From contig CM033323.1 in NCBI GenBank assembly GCA_019359835.1, positions 20,874,501 through 20,938,500 on the forward strand: 64,000 bases of DNA. Direction: 5' to 3'. Origin of the DNA: Pharus latifolius. Taxonomy: Eukaryota; Streptophyta; Magnoliopsida; Poales; Poaceae. Position 1 is the stretch's first letter. Each line of letters starts with the position of its first letter. The translations under genes were made by a program, and so were the position numbers. Under the pieces are notes generated by a model. The model did no database searches. It was not told the origin of the DNA and was given only the letters and a program-made list of their open reading frames with translations. Below are positions 47,301 to 59,667 of the stretch, in pieces.

Positions 47301-47701
47301 TAAACAGGAGGATTGTGCTGCATCGAGTATGGAAAGTGGTGGTTGTTGGCGAGCTTGCCCGAAGAAAACAACATGCTATTCGCAGAGGTACATGGTCGAT
47401 CATCACAACGATTAGTCGAAAACAACATGCAACTTGTTTCTATGGCGCCACTGTTCAAACTTCGCAATCCTAGCTTTGGGATCAGTGATGGTATCAACCT
47501 CGACAAGGGGAAGGCTATCCGCAAGTGGCCATGGCCACAATCCATGACGGAGGTACCAAGCTCCATGAGCATCTATCCGTACATTCGATCAGACAATTGT
47601 AGCATTTTTCATTGTGCGTTTGTTCCAAGGCTCCCAGTCGTTCTCTACATCTTCGCAATTGGTCACCAACGGGAGTTGGCTCCTTCTCAACAGGGGAGTC
47701 A
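47301..47701 (+). pseudogene. Deletion-joined pol remnant of the outer family B element
   Basis: IRKWPWPQSMTEV at about 47519 corresponds to the stretch between RT and RNase H in the inner copy (VIGEWPRL, then VRSFVG). RT itself is absent. The 3' end (LAPSQQGSHD) matches sequence next to the 3' LTR of the inner copy and includes the polypurine-like CAGGGGAGTC before the LTR. Confidence 0.75.
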
Positions 47702-48198
47702 TGATCCGGGAGGATCTCAGATCAAGTTTGAAACAAATTCGCGATCATGTAAAGGTTTACGACTTTGGAAAGGTTTGCGACCTTAGGAAGGATTTGATCT
47801 CTGGTTGGAATTATAGTCCGATCCAAATATATATATAACTAATTCTTATGTATTAGATGTAGTTAGTTATATGAGTCTAATACGTTTAGGTTACTGAGTC
47901 TGATACGTATGCATACGATAAGACTATAAATACCTTGTAATAGGTATAGTTTAAAGCATCGAATATTATTACAACCTTGGATCATATATCCAGCTCATAG
48001 TTCCTTCGACGTAGGCAAGTGTGTCTAACGTTTGACGTCTAAAGCCCTCTTTGAAATAAAGAGTTGTGCAATTACTTTGAGCTGTGTTTTTGGGTTATCC
48101 TTTGGGTTTCAGTACTTCTGAGTAAGATCCTGTTATTCCGCATATTAGAATCTGGGCGAGTCTAGTGCGAAAACCAAGACTAGATCTCAAACGGATCA
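47702..48198 (+). repeat. 3' LTR of the outer family B element
   Basis: 497 bases, TGATCCGGGAGG to AAACGGATCA. It has no insertion, so it gives the undisturbed LTR for comparison with 36178-41044. Confidence 0.93.
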
Positions 48199-49649
48199 CT
48201 TTCTAGTCTTATATTGATCAAATTCTTGTTAATAGGCTCTTCTATCCCCATGTTGCATAGGTGGATGAATGTTCAAGACTATTTTGACTAAAATAATAAA
48301 GTGCAAGGACTCCAGTGATCAGTGATCAGCAACAAAGTGGATTCTATATTAGTTGGTGCACATGGTCCTAAAGAACAAGGGATTTGAGCATGGATAATGT
48401 GCAAACTAATAATGTCTATATTTTGAGTAGTTTCCATCACTGAACACCCTTAAAATGTTTTATATGTCAGGAAGGCTATGGATAGAGCCAATCATTGTAC
48501 TCTAAAAGGCATGCATGCCCTTTGATTGATAGGTGTACGTGTTACATAATGTATCCACTAAACATAAAAAATAGTAGTCCTCTGTAATATAGTCATAACT
48601 ATTTAACAATTTTGTATCTATCTCTTTAGATAGACATTAGTAAATTTTGTATAATTTTGGTGCATAGATGTGAAATGTATGGAAATATTCCTAGTTATGT
48701 GATTGTGCTTGTGCATATATATGCTCCTACAGAATCCACAGGTTAGATCCATTGTGGTGTTGGTGCTTCTGCATGAAGCTGAAACCACTTTTACAAGAAA
48801 GAGTTCGAGGTGTTTTAACAGTTCTAACTTCAAGTTTACAAATAGTCATAAAGTTAGAATTATTTATATGGCTATGTCATTGATTACAACTACAATTACA
48901 TTCTATTATAAGATGTAAATTTTATTTAAAACAACAAAATAATAGTCTTTTGTCAAACACTTTCAGAACCCTGGTTTTTAGTATATGTTGAACTAGAGTT
49001 ATATCATATATGACTTCAGTTTCTCTGTGATGGAAGTCGAAGCCAAAGCTTGACCAAAGTAAGTCTTAAACATCAATTATTTAAAACTACCATTTAATTT
49101 TTTTTGGAACTATCATTTAACTTGGAAATCAATGATTCAGAGGGACCAATAATATATTTTTTTAGCATATCATGTCAATCATATAAGTCTTTAGACTCTT
49201 AATTGGACAAGTTAAATGTCAAATGGGTTCTACTTTCACTTTGGTGAGAAAAATTGGACAAGCAGGAAGAAAATCTCACCAATTGTGTGCCTTAATTTGA
49301 ATTTTTTATTTTTTTGGAAAAGTAATTTTCACCCCTAATCCCATATTTGTCAATTTTCCCGGTAGATCTATGTTTTTTCCATTTAAGTACTCATATTTAT
49401 TTGCAGGTTGTAATTATGCCTTTGTGTCATACACTTTCCTTTTCACAATTTAAGACTATTTTTATTTTTCTATATTTCACAATATAAACCCAACTACAAT
49501 TCCAATATATTATTTAGTACATGTTTTACTCCTTTATCCTCTATGGTATCCTCTTACGCCTCCACTAATATTTTTTCCACATACATCCAAACTTTATATA
49601 ATAGAGACATCATTAGTTTATTATGATTATTTACTCTCATTCAACTATC
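48199..49649. other. AT-rich DNA with no recognisable gene
   Basis: No open frame over about 70 codons and no repeats recognised elsewhere in the window. It continues the target sequence of the family B element. Confidence 0.6.
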
Positions 49650-50192
49650 CTCGACCAGAGTAACTCGGGATTGCTTAGCACTTTGTACAAGCATATCCCG
49701 AGAATCACGAAGATCTTTCCACGTATGAAGACAACTACCAGGAGGTTAACATGTGCGGTTATTCTTTGATTGCACATGTTATGCCTGCGTTGGAGTTAAG
49801 TGCGGTTACCAAAACTGCGCTTTTACAACCGTTCAAAACCGTTGTGCATTGGCGCCCTTTTGATCAGTATAAAAGAGAGATCGAAGATGACGACAGATCA
49901 AGGACAAGCTTTCATAAGTTAGTTTAGTCTCTTTAGACATCAACACAGAAGAGATCTTCGCCTGTGATGATCTTTTCTTCAATCTTGTAAACATTTTCCA
50001 TACATAGTGAAATCACAACAGGACGTAGGGCTATTACTCCCACCATCGAGGGCCCGAACCTGTATAAATCTCTCTGTGCCCCAATTGACATTGCTCATCA
50101 TCCCTTTCCGGAGGAACACTTTGAAAGGCCTCACAACTCACAAATTCTGCATAGGATCGACTAAGGACCCCGAGTCTGAATCGTCGGCAGCT
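49650..50192 (+). repeat. Family C LTR fragment, plus orientation, 5'-truncated
   Basis: From CTCGACCAGAGTAACTCG near 49650 to GAATCGTCGGCA near 50192 it matches the reverse complement of 56712-57300. The first ~230 bases of the LTR are missing. A TATA box (TATAAAA) is at 49868-49874. No primer site or polypurine tract follows or precedes it, so it is a solo or broken LTR. Confidence 0.85.
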
Positions 50193-51663
50193 GTTATTGT
50201 TCATGTAAGCAAGCAATAACATCATTCTACATAGTCATTCATTCATTGTTGAAATACTTCTTTTGATTCATAATATAAGTTTACTTCTTATTCACATGAG
50301 GCTCGTGATCTCAACGGCGCTAGTGCCGCGGCCGGTCGCAGCCTGGGCCGCGCCGCCTCGCCTCCCCATTCGTGGCTCGCGGCTGCGCTTGGCCGCGCCT
50401 TAGCGGCGTGGCCATGCTGGTAGCCCACCGCAGGCGTGGACATGCCACCGGACGGCTCGCTGGCTGCCTGGTCCTCGTCGCAAGTGCCTCAGGTAAGTTT
50501 CTTCTACTCTTAGGTTCTAGCCGAGGCACTAGGGTTTTGGATTTAGGCACCTTGGTCTTTGATTTGGGTCTTTGTTGCTCTGTTCTTGTGTGTTGTGATG
50601 CTTGTGTCCATGCATGTGTGATTTGTGATGGCTGGGGTGATGGATGAACGACTGTGAAGTGTCCTACTGCTGCTGTTTGTGTGATTTTGTGATGCTGATG
50701 CAACACCTCATGTGGAAGCAATGATCTATAGTTTCCAGGTGTTTTGGGGGTGGCTTTGATGCATAAACTACTACTACTACTTGTTGTTTAATCTCTAATT
50801 AAACAACTAAGAGCTATATAAAAACTCAGTAACTAGGACATGGTAAAAAAAAAACTTGAGGCTGGGTTCAGTTATAACCTTGCTGTGGGTTCTGGACCTC
50901 TTCTGGTTCCTATGTTGCTCTTGTGGCTGCTACTCCTGTGATCACAAGGCAAAGGATGAGTAGGTGTTTGAATTGTTTGCTATCCCTTCTCTGTTCTAAG
51001 GGTTTACTGGCTTACCTTGACTCCTTAGGGTTTGTGCTGCTATGTGGATTTGAGTGGTAAAACCAATTTATCCTGTGCACTAAGCATGCAACCGACTTAC
51101 TGTGGGTTGAGGTGGTTGTGATCACTGTTCTGGCAAACAGGTGGCGCTGCCCTAAGCTAGATTGGTGTAATTTGGGCTGATTTGCAAAATCAGAGAATCT
51201 GGAGGGGTTTTGTGCAAAAATTACAATGTGGCTGTAATATGGAAAAGTCTCAGGGGCTAAAGTGCAAAGAAGACTAATTGGGCCTCTGGGCCCAAGGCTT
51301 GGTGCTGGGCTGATTTCTAAAAGAAAACCTCCCCCCTTTTTTATTTTGTTTTATGCCCTCTGAGGCTTGGATCTGTCCCGAAAACGACCGGAAACGACCC
51401 AAAATGATCCGAATTCGAATGCTGGATGATGAAAAGCAAATATAGGGGTGAGCAGCGGCACTCGCTCAGACTGAGAGGTGGCTGCAAGGAACCCCTGACA
51501 GATACTGCACAGTCTGACAGCAATCTTTCCAAAACTAAATCCAGTGCTTAGACTTTAGGTCTCAGCTTTCTCAGCATCATGACTTCTCTGATGGCCAGCC
51601 ACGTGGCCTCCGACTAGCCGACCAGTTTCGTGGTCCTCACACTAACCAATGGTGCATTTTCTT
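50193..51663. other. Unassigned DNA, GC-rich at its left part
   Basis: 50320-50510 is GC-rich and ends in a splice-donor-like CAGGTAAGTTTC, but no open frame here has a recognisable domain. 50530-51600 resembles intron or retroelement untranslated sequence. I cannot assign it. Confidence 0.5.
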
Positions 51664-52440
51664 GTTTCTGCTTCGAATGCCCTTAGCGAGAAGAATAAGG
51701 GCATCCAGAATAGGAACGACCACCCGCACCGGCTCAGATCTCGGGGCTATGTAGGGAAAGAGGAGCAGTGGAGGAAGGAAGATGAGGAAACTCCTCTCAT
51801 CGACTCCCCTGACTTGTCGATCTCTAAGATTCGCGATTTGAGGTGCAAGCGATGATGACGGGGGAGAGCCTCTATGTCATCCACGAGGTCTATGGAGTTC
51901 GTAAACCCTAAGGACGCTGAGGTCATGCAGCGAATGGTAAGTTGGCTAACTTCGTAAATTGTGTATGCATAGGTTTATATATGTGTTTGTCTCACAATGT
52001 AGTTTTGAATGTAACAGATCTCTGTCGAGAAGGAGGCAACGCATGGATTGTTTACTCCCTAGAGGGAGAACGACTTCCTCACCCCTGCTCTAGGAAATAA
52101 GGAGCATCTCGGGCGGACGTAGACCGTGGGAGTCGTCATGCTGTGGAAGGACGCTTTGAAGAGTGTGGGCCACCGAGGAAGAAGGCCCACTTTTGGACAG
52201 ATAAGGAATCAGAGTTGGCCGAGAAGATACCGACAGACGTTAGTGCACAATTCGGGGCCAGGTTCACTGAAATGAGCGAACAGTTAGGACAACTCAACAG
52301 AATTGTAGATCCAGCTCCCGAGGGCAACGGTACCTCATGGGGTTGGCCTAGCAGTTGCTCTTCGAAGGTCCACGTGGGTCTGGTGGATCGGCGCCTTGAA
52401 TTGTGCACTTAAGTTGATGCCACTCCTGTTCCTTTAAAAT
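51664..52440 (+). pseudogene. Decayed fragment of a CACTA second gene
   Basis: NDHPHRLRSRGYVGKEEQWRK parallels THPHRLGTGGYVGKKALWRK in the CACTA gene at 30195-33360. After an intron with GTAAGT donor at the same place as at 30957, FLTPALGNKEHLGR parallels ILTAALGNKEHPGR. Stops interrupt it at several points. No terminal repeats or ACAGACGG palindromes surround it, so it derives from a different, diverged CACTA element. Confidence 0.75.
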
Positions 52441-52654
52441 TGCTTCGCTAACCTATTTTAATTGTTGCAAATTTGTAGAAGTCGGAGACCTATAGCCACT
52501 AGTACGAAATGCATTCTACTAACCCCTATCTTCTGATGGTTGTTCGCGATCTAGAAGAAAACTGTTAGTGTACATGGTGCGCAGTGGAGAAAGGCATTTT
52601 GTAGGCATTTGTGCTAATGGTTGCTGTTGGGGGAAATCTCCGCCCGATCGATCT

Positions 52655-52778
52655 TGGTGAGAAGCGTCCCGGTGACCCCATCCCAGGCGCTGCCATTTGC
52701 CCGGTGACAAGGGCCCCCGTGTACCCCGTCCCGAGCACCGCCATTTGCCCGGCGACCCGTCCCAGGCGCCACCATTTG
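52655..52778 (+). repeat. Short GC-rich tandem repeats beside the LTR insertion
   Basis: Three copies of a CGTCCCAGGCGC-CCATTTGCCCGG type unit with variable spacing end at the insertion point of the family A LTR. Non-coding. Confidence 0.65.
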
Positions 52779-55700
52779 TGTAACACCCTGGTTTTGGGGG
52801 TGAATATTTCCTTTTCATGAAAAATCATGCATGCATGTATCTTGGTAGTAGTAGCCAAATCTTCCAGTTTAAACCAGATCGGCTCCCCAAAAATCTCAAA
52901 ATCTATCCTGTAGATCCAATTCAAGATCAAATTGCTCAGAAATGACCTATTGTCTATCCTGAGTATAAAAGCCTTCAGAAGCCAGATCAAATTCAATCTC
53001 TAACTCCTAGAATTACCAACTACTTTCTGTTTTCAAAAACAGAAATTAAATTAATTACCCTATATACCCTGAGATTCAGAATTTAGATTTAACCAAACCC
53101 TGACCTAATCCAGACCAGATTATTCTTGGATTATGATCATGGGTATGCCAATACCTTAATTCAAAAAATTGGCAACCAGATTCTCCTATCTAAGCCCTTT
53201 TCAGAAATCAGTCCAGATTGTATCGCAGATTAGTCCTTTTCTGATTTTCCAGAAGCCTGAAAAAGCTAAAAGCCACAAATCAGTTCCAAATCTCAATCTA
53301 ATTCAGGGAACACCTCCCAAATGCTGTTAAATAATAAATCTCCTTTTGTCGAAACATCAAAATCTCACCCTAAATCTCAGAATTCCAGTTTCGACAAAAC
53401 CTAATTTGTAGTACCCTAATTACCCTGTTTTCGTTTTATCTGAAAACTACTCAAATGTTCCAGATTTTATCAAATACCTTTGCCAAATTATCTATTGAAT
53501 AAAGTTTTCCAAAGATTTGAGGTCAAAATCAGTCCAAACCATCCAAATCCCAGATTTTACAGATTAGTCCAAAATCAAAAACCAGATTTTGCAATCAGGT
53601 CCAGCCACCTGTTTTCGACAAGCAGCCACCAGCCCCACTTTCGACCAGAGCCGTGCCACTTCGCGCGTTCTTCGCCGCCGGTGGAGCTCCGCCGTCGCCA
53701 GCTTCGCCACCACCTCGCCGCCACGTGTGCGCATTTGATCCGCCACTGTGGAGCCATTGCAGCAGCACCAGCGTTGTCTCGTCTCGTGCGCGCGTGCCTG
53801 CAGCCGTGGCAGATCTTTTGGGCCACATCGCTGCCATGCCGGAGCCTCCAGTCACTGCGCCACAGTGCCACTGCAACCGCCAGAGCACGCTTGCCTGTCC
53901 AGTTAAAGTTGTCGAGGCCGCTGTGTGCCGTCGCGTCTTCACCGTTGTCACCACCTCGCCCGATCACTTCAGCCACTGCAATTCTCTAGACAATCCAGCC
54001 ATTGCAAGCTTCGCCCATGCCTATTTAAGCTCTCCCATGGCCAGCTGCATCTTCTCACTCACCAGAACTAGCTAAATCGCCATCTTCTCCGTCTTCGTCT
54101 TCTTTTCCTGCGAGCCGCCGAGGAGGAGCACGACGCCAGATCGATTCGCTGCATCAAGCTTCAAATTGACTCGACCAGTGAGTATCTCTTGTTCCTCTCA
54201 TCGTGCTGTAGCGAGTAATTGCACTCCGGTGGACCCTAACATCGGTGATCGCCGGATTTTGTATTTCCCCTGTTCCGGCAATGCCGATCGATTTAGCCCG
54301 AATCAGCTCTTCTATTAGTAGAGTTTTATGATCAGTAGCCTCATCCAAGCAAGCCTATGCCTTTAGAATTTAAAATTGAGCTTGCGTTGGAATTGCCCCC
54401 TTTTCGCGCGCCACCGGCGACCGGCTCACGCCGCCAGGCCGCACCACCGATTCCCCGACCAAATTCACCCTACCAGATTATTCCCCTCATTACCCTATTG
54501 CTCTCACAGTGAGCAATTGATCTCTAAAGTTGTGTATCGATTATGCCCAAATCTCACTTCTTCTTCTCCGGCCGCGACGACGAATTTCTCGTCGGCGTCG
54601 CCTCAGGCTGATTCCCCTCAATTTCACCATCTGTAGCAACCTAGAAACTCAACCGTGCTTTCAATTTTGGGATTAGATCATCCAAACACCTTGAAGACGG
54701 CGAGGCCGATTCTTCTCCGGTGTAGTTCGTCTCCACTCACCGCCGTTCAACCTCCAGCCAAGACCAGTGCATCAGATAGTGTCTTTTAGCCCCAGTTAGC
54801 TCCAGCAGCTCCAGATTTCGGTAGCACAGCACCAAGTTGCAGTTTAGGTGTTTTACCCCTTCTTTGCCGTGTCGCCACTCGCCAGTGTGCCGCCCCGTCG
54901 TCGCCGGCCACCGCCGTAAACGCCACCATGTCCTACAGCTTTGCCTCAACCTCCTAAGTACATCTCTCCACTACCCTGATCCTTGGTTCTACACAAAATT
55001 GCAAGTTTGAGCCATGCCAAAGCTTTGTCCAGAAGCTGTACTATGCTGTATCGCCACCGCACTTCCTCACCGCCATTCATCGCCGTCCGGCCATATCAGC
55101 TCCTGAAACCACCACCATTGGATTCCTGTTGTCTTCGCCTACCTCCTAGACATAGTTGATGAAGCAATCAAGCCCTAAATCGATTAAAACACCCAAGCCC
55201 TAGTTTTTGGCATTGCACAGACACTCAATTCACTGTGCACCAGGACCTTTTTGCTAATTCCTCTAATTCCTGGACTTTCCTATGAAAACTTTGTTGCCAA
55301 ACAGATACCTTATCCCATTGTGAACCATATGCTTGAATCAAAACCCATTTTGGCCACTGGGAACTATCCAAACCTTGTCAATGCCTCTTCTTGACATTGT
55401 CAGCCCTTGTCAGTTCATGTCAGCCAGTGGCATTGGGCCAATTTGACCACTTTTGGTCATGCAAATTGAAATCCACTTTGTCCCCTAAGCTTGTAGAGCT
55501 ATGTTCTACATTTTATTCAACTACCACACCCTGAGATAAACTCTCTAGCTTTCTCTGAGGCCATGTCAGGCCGTGAACCGAATGTCGATCTGTTGACATT
55601 CGCTGTTTTTGAGCAAACTAGCCGCGGACTTGATGTTCATATTGCAGCCTTGAAATCCTGAGAGCCTCTAACACCCATCCTTAGCCCAGATTCTATAAAT

Positions 55701-56711
55701 TCTAGGGTTTCAACCCAGATCAGTTTGCAATCTCAATCTGTTTCAGCATCGCCGAGATCAATTCTCTTAAGAGCATGTTGCATGTAGATTTTAAAGCATT
55801 TAAAATGGTTTGTGATCCTTGTGTGTTTGTTTGACGGAAAGTAGATCAAGAGCCTGAGTTCGAAGACTTCGTCGCTGACCCAACATCGATTGCGGTTTCT
55901 TATGACGTGGAAGGCAAGTCATATTTTTGAACATATTGAACTATATTTTAAAGGATTGTTAAGATATTATCTTGATTATAAAGTAAAGTATTTCATATGA
56001 TGAGAAAAGAATGATTTGGCAGTACTAGGCTGGATGCCTGTTAAATGTGAAATGTTCTGGTAGTGAGCCATAACTAGTATATATGTATACATTTTATATT
56101 CATGAAATAAAACCCCTATCCGTGACCAGGATTTTGGTATGGAATGGTGGAAGCATTGGATGTGCTTGGTAGCATTGGATGTGCATGGTTTGTGGTATGA
56201 CCTGGTCACTGGTATATAAGGACTAGAACCTTGTGTTGTGCGTCTAGTGGCATGAAAAACGTATTGACCACAAGTCTGGTATGGGACAAACCTGAGCAAG
56301 TAGTATGCGGATCACACATGAAACCCCTTTATGACATGTACACGATTTACACAGAGTGCGGCTCCAACACATATCACTAGATGTGATTGCACGCTGACCC
56401 TGGATGGGAAGATGCCAATTTAGTGGGGGTGGTGTAACCCGCCACAACTGTGGTTTGAAGTAAACCACAGGGTCTGGGGTGAATTGTGTGTGAAACATGG
56501 CAAAAGTTCTTGTTATCTCCACCTTGCCACTCGCACATGGTTGTGAGGAAGGGTCTAATCATCTTGATAGGATGGGCATGAAAGTGGAATATCTTGCGGT
56601 TAAATTGGTACCTCTATGCAGAGTTAAAAACGTACTCGAATACTCCGAGCTCCCGGGTTTATAGGAGTCTGCTGTGGTGGATTAAATCCACGGGGTGTGG
56701 CGCAAGTATAT
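52779..56711 (+). repeat. Family A LTR copy, truncated by the family C element
   Basis: Starts TGTAACACCC at 52779 and parallels the right LTR (18539 on) up to GTGTGGCGCAAGTAT at about 56710, equivalent to about 35235. There the family C element is inserted, so the last ~690 bases of the LTR should lie beyond the window. It has a TATA-like box at 54022. Whether it was a solo LTR or part of a full element cannot be seen. Confidence 0.9.
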
Positions 56712-57527
56712 TGTCGACGATTCGGACTCAGGGTCCTTAGTCGAACTTATGCAGAATTTGTGAGTTGTGAGGCCTTTCAGGGTGTCCCTCCAGGAAGGGA
56801 TGATGAGCAATGTCGGTTGGGGCACAGAGAGATTTATACAGGTTCAGGCCTTCAATGGTGGGAGTAATAGCCCTACGTCCTATTGTGATTTCACTATGTA
56901 TGTAAAAAAGGTTACAAAGTTGTAGAAAAGATCATCACAGGCGAAGATCTTATCTGTGTGATTGTCTAAAACACGACTAAAACTAGCCTATGAAAGCTTG
57001 TCTTCTCGTATATCTTGTCTATTGGATCTCTGGGATCTGTCTTGTCTGGTACATTTGCTCACCCTTTTATACTAGTCGAAAGGGCGCCAATGCACAACGG
57101 CTTTGAACGGTTACTTGGGTGCAGTTTTGATAACCGCACTTAACTTCCACGCAGGCTTAACACGTGCAATCGAGGGATAATCGCACATGTTAACCTCCTG
57201 ACAGTTGTCTTCATACGTGGAAGGATCTTCGTGATACTCGGGATATGCTTGTACAGAGCTTAAGCAACCTCGAGTTATCCTGGTCGAGAGTAGTCCACGA
57301 CCCTCTGACCGCGTACCATCTACGGCCTCCTGACCGCGCATTGTCTATGGCCTCCTGACCGCGTAGCATCTGCGATCTCATGATCTCGCAAAGCCTGCGA
57401 CCATGTGTCCGCCCTTCTCAGGTTGTCTGAGATCATAGCAACGGACCTCCGGACACTTGTCTGGTTTGTATCTGTCTTGAACCAGATGTGCATTACTCCG
57501 AACTAGCTCGGGTAACAATCCTCGTCA
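56712..57527 (-). repeat. 3' LTR of the family C element
   Basis: About 816 bases. A TATA box (TATAAAA on the minus strand) lies at 57065-57071. Three ~24-27 base tandem units (CCTCCTGACCGCG type) lie at about 57299-57376. The polypurine tract TTTGGGGGCTAGC sits just outside at 57528-57543. The left partner fragment is 49650-50192. Confidence 0.85.
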
Positions 57528-57543
57528 GCTAGCCCCCAAATTT
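57528..57543 (-). other. Polypurine tract of family C
   Basis: Minus strand AAATTTGGGGGCTAGC directly before the LTR start; fixes the element's orientation. Confidence 0.75.
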
Positions 57544-57785
57544 GAAGAAAATGAAGAGACATATTTACTTCAAATTTTAATCCTGCATCGGATAAGTGAC
57601 CCGACGCTTCAACTTCCGCACTTAGTGGCGCACTACATGCGGCGGTTTATTTCCCGAGACGGGTTCCAGGTTGTTTTTGACAGGTAATGATAGCGCTGCT
57701 AAATTGTTTTTTAACCAGAGATAAAACCGTAAATATGTTTTAAGAATTTGAGGCATTCGGCAATACGAACCGTCACCCTTGAGTG

Positions 57786-57795
57786 CTATAAATAC
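57786..57795 (+). promoter_or_regulatory. TATA box of the first antisense gene
   Basis: CTATAAATAC after GAACCGTCACC, 74 bases before the ATG at 57869. Conserved with 24014-24023 in the CACTA element. Confidence 0.65.
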
Positions 57796-57868
57796 CGAAG
57801 ACTCTTAGCCCTAAAACTTCACAAGTCTTTTCCAGAGCTGTCTCTTCTTCTCTTCTGTTTCCACCTCA

Positions 57869-58942
57869 ATGGCAAATCAGGACTTCAAGAACATCATTGA
57901 GATTGAAAGCGATGAAGAGGAAGTGATACCCAAACTTGACCAGGATTTCCAAAAGGTAAGTCTTTCCTGGAACTTTTGGTTCAAGTTGTCATTTGATATT
58001 CTGATCATTTCCAAAATGCTTTTTGGGAATTCACAGGTGACCGAAGAGTTGGTTCCACCAAGGAATAAACCCAAGGTTGACAAGGGATCTTCGCACGGTA
58101 CAAAGGTTGGAGATGCATCATTGCGCTCCCCTTCCTTGTCCCATGTAGTTCTCCCTGTCCATGCAACTCGGCAAGTCGAACCCTCATCTCCACCTTTGGA
58201 GATCCATAACAATCCTTCGAAGCTTTCTTCTCAGCTTTCTCCATTGCGATCAAGTGATCCCCATATTTTGATGGGTTATCAATTTTCTGGTGGGAAGGTT
58301 GCATTCTCGTGACCAGATGATCCTCAGCTTTTGTTGGGTGATCAATTTTTTCGTGGGAAAGTTGCACTTCCACGACCTGATGGTTCCCGAATTTTGTCGG
58401 GTGATCTACTTTCTAGGAGAAACACTTCATCCTCCCGTCCAATCTTACCGTGAGGATTGGTAATTATTTTCATTTCCTCTGCTGGTCGTTTTACCTTGTA
58501 AAACTAACACATACATATACAAGAGACGAAAATTTCTGGAGCCCCCAGTGACCAACCTGCTGAGATCCAACCTCTTTCCTTCGAACAAACTCTCCAGAAG
58601 GAAAAAGAGGCTCTGGAGAAGAAGACCGAAGAAATGTCTTCGGCCATTCTGCACCTGGCAGAATGTTATGACAACTCCCGCGAAGAGGAGCACCAACTCC
58701 GCCGGGAGAGAGATCACGCTCGGCAACAGCGAGAACTCTCCGATACGATCAGGAGTGGTAGTGCTTCTTTACTCCGGGATGATGTAGATAGGCTTAGAGT
58801 AGTCGCTAGTTCTCTTGGGGCTGTCAGTGTAGATCCTACTGACGCCAATATGTCCTTAGGAGAACTTTGTAAACTTCTCTCGGATCAGGTCGATGCTCTG
58901 GTCGCCTGTATCCCTTTTGTATGTAAAGACTGCCAGAAATAA
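57869..58942 (+). pseudogene. First antisense gene of family C: acidic N-terminus and coiled-coil protein
   Basis: Exon 1 (57869-57955) encodes MANQDFKNIIEIESDEEE and on to QDFQK. The intron runs GTAAGT to TCACAG (57956-58036). Exon 2 begins VTEELVPPRNKPKVD and meets a TGA at 58310, inside a 63-base tandem repeat. A later part, probably a separate exon from about 58509, is open: LQKEKEALEKKTEEMSSAIL, then EEEHQLRRERDHARQ (strong coiled coil) and VDPTDANMSLGELCKLLSDQ, to TAA at 58940. I know no function. It is homologous to cassette 2 of the CACTA element. The only clear defect is the TGA at 58310, which might be bypassed by splicing. Confidence 0.7.
58270..58425 (+). repeat. 63 bp coding tandem repeat in the first antisense gene
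   Basis: GATGGGTTATCAATTTTCTGG-like units start at 58270, 58333 and 58396, a 63-base (21-codon) period, with the third unit partial. The cassette 2 copy at 24440 has a single unit. Confidence 0.85.
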
Positions 58943-59667
58943 GAATTTCCTTTACCTTACATACCTTGATTTCTCAAGAAGGATTATGCAAGAATTATAA
59001 TCCGAAAAAACTCTTCACAATCTCTGTGCGAAATCAAGATCACAAAAAATGCCTTTGCGACCACACAGGTAAATGCGAAACAACTTTCTCGATCAGAAAC
59101 ACATTGATGTGCTATACTGCAACCAGTACTGGTATCGCGATCAGAACTGAAGCCGCGATCAGAGCATAATGCCTTAATCGAGTGATAATCGTATATGTTG
59201 CGATTACCCACTTGCAGCGATCACAGAATTGCTTTGCGATCAACATACAAATCTTGAGACTATCACAGAACTGCATTGTGATCAACACACAAAAATTATT
59301 TTACAAAAAACATGAGGGATTATTTCCTCAATAATCTTTGCAAAATTTTCGTGTCTTTGTGTGCACCCTAGCGCCCGAATTCGAAACAAAAAATAATAAA
59401 AATATATTTTGTTCCGGATTCACTGTAGGGAGTGCATAACGGGTTTCCAGAGAGAAGGCACCCATTACCCATTATGGAAAATTAATAAAATATTCGACGA
59501 AGGGTTGTCTCAGGCATATAAAAGGAGAAGATAGCTTCCTGAGGAAGCTTCACAAGCCAAAACCCTTCATTTGCCTTAGAGCTTCTCGCCACACAAAACC
59601 CTCTTTTGCATTCCTCATCTCCATCGCCTCCAAAATCACCACCTTTCTTTCCGATCCTTCACAAGAA
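58943..59667. other. Region between the two antisense genes, with TATA box
   Basis: Non-coding. Short direct repeats of the CGATCACAGAATTGC type lie near 59217-59290. A TATA box (TATATAAAAGG) at 59515-59525 lies about 145 bases before the next gene's ATG. Confidence 0.6.

Larger units (their letters stand above)
36178..48198 (+). mobile_element. Family B Ty3/gypsy element, internally deleted, with two nested insertions
   Basis: LTRs at 36178-41044 (split by a solo LTR) and 47702-48198 both begin TGATCCGGGAGG and end ATCA, about 497 bases each. Flanks are CTTTT (36173-36177) and CTTTC (48199-48203), a 5 bp TSD with one difference. A primer site TGGTATCGGAGC lies at 41048. The interior holds gag and protease, then jumps to a fragment of the region after RT, so most of pol is deleted. 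A minus-strand copy of the same family (41976-46600) is inserted in gag. Confidence 0.92.

Noticed and set aside
50320..50721. GC-rich open frames as a first exon of a host gene
   Set aside because: A donor-like GTAAGT follows, but no domain, no downstream exon and no homologue are visible. Left unassigned.
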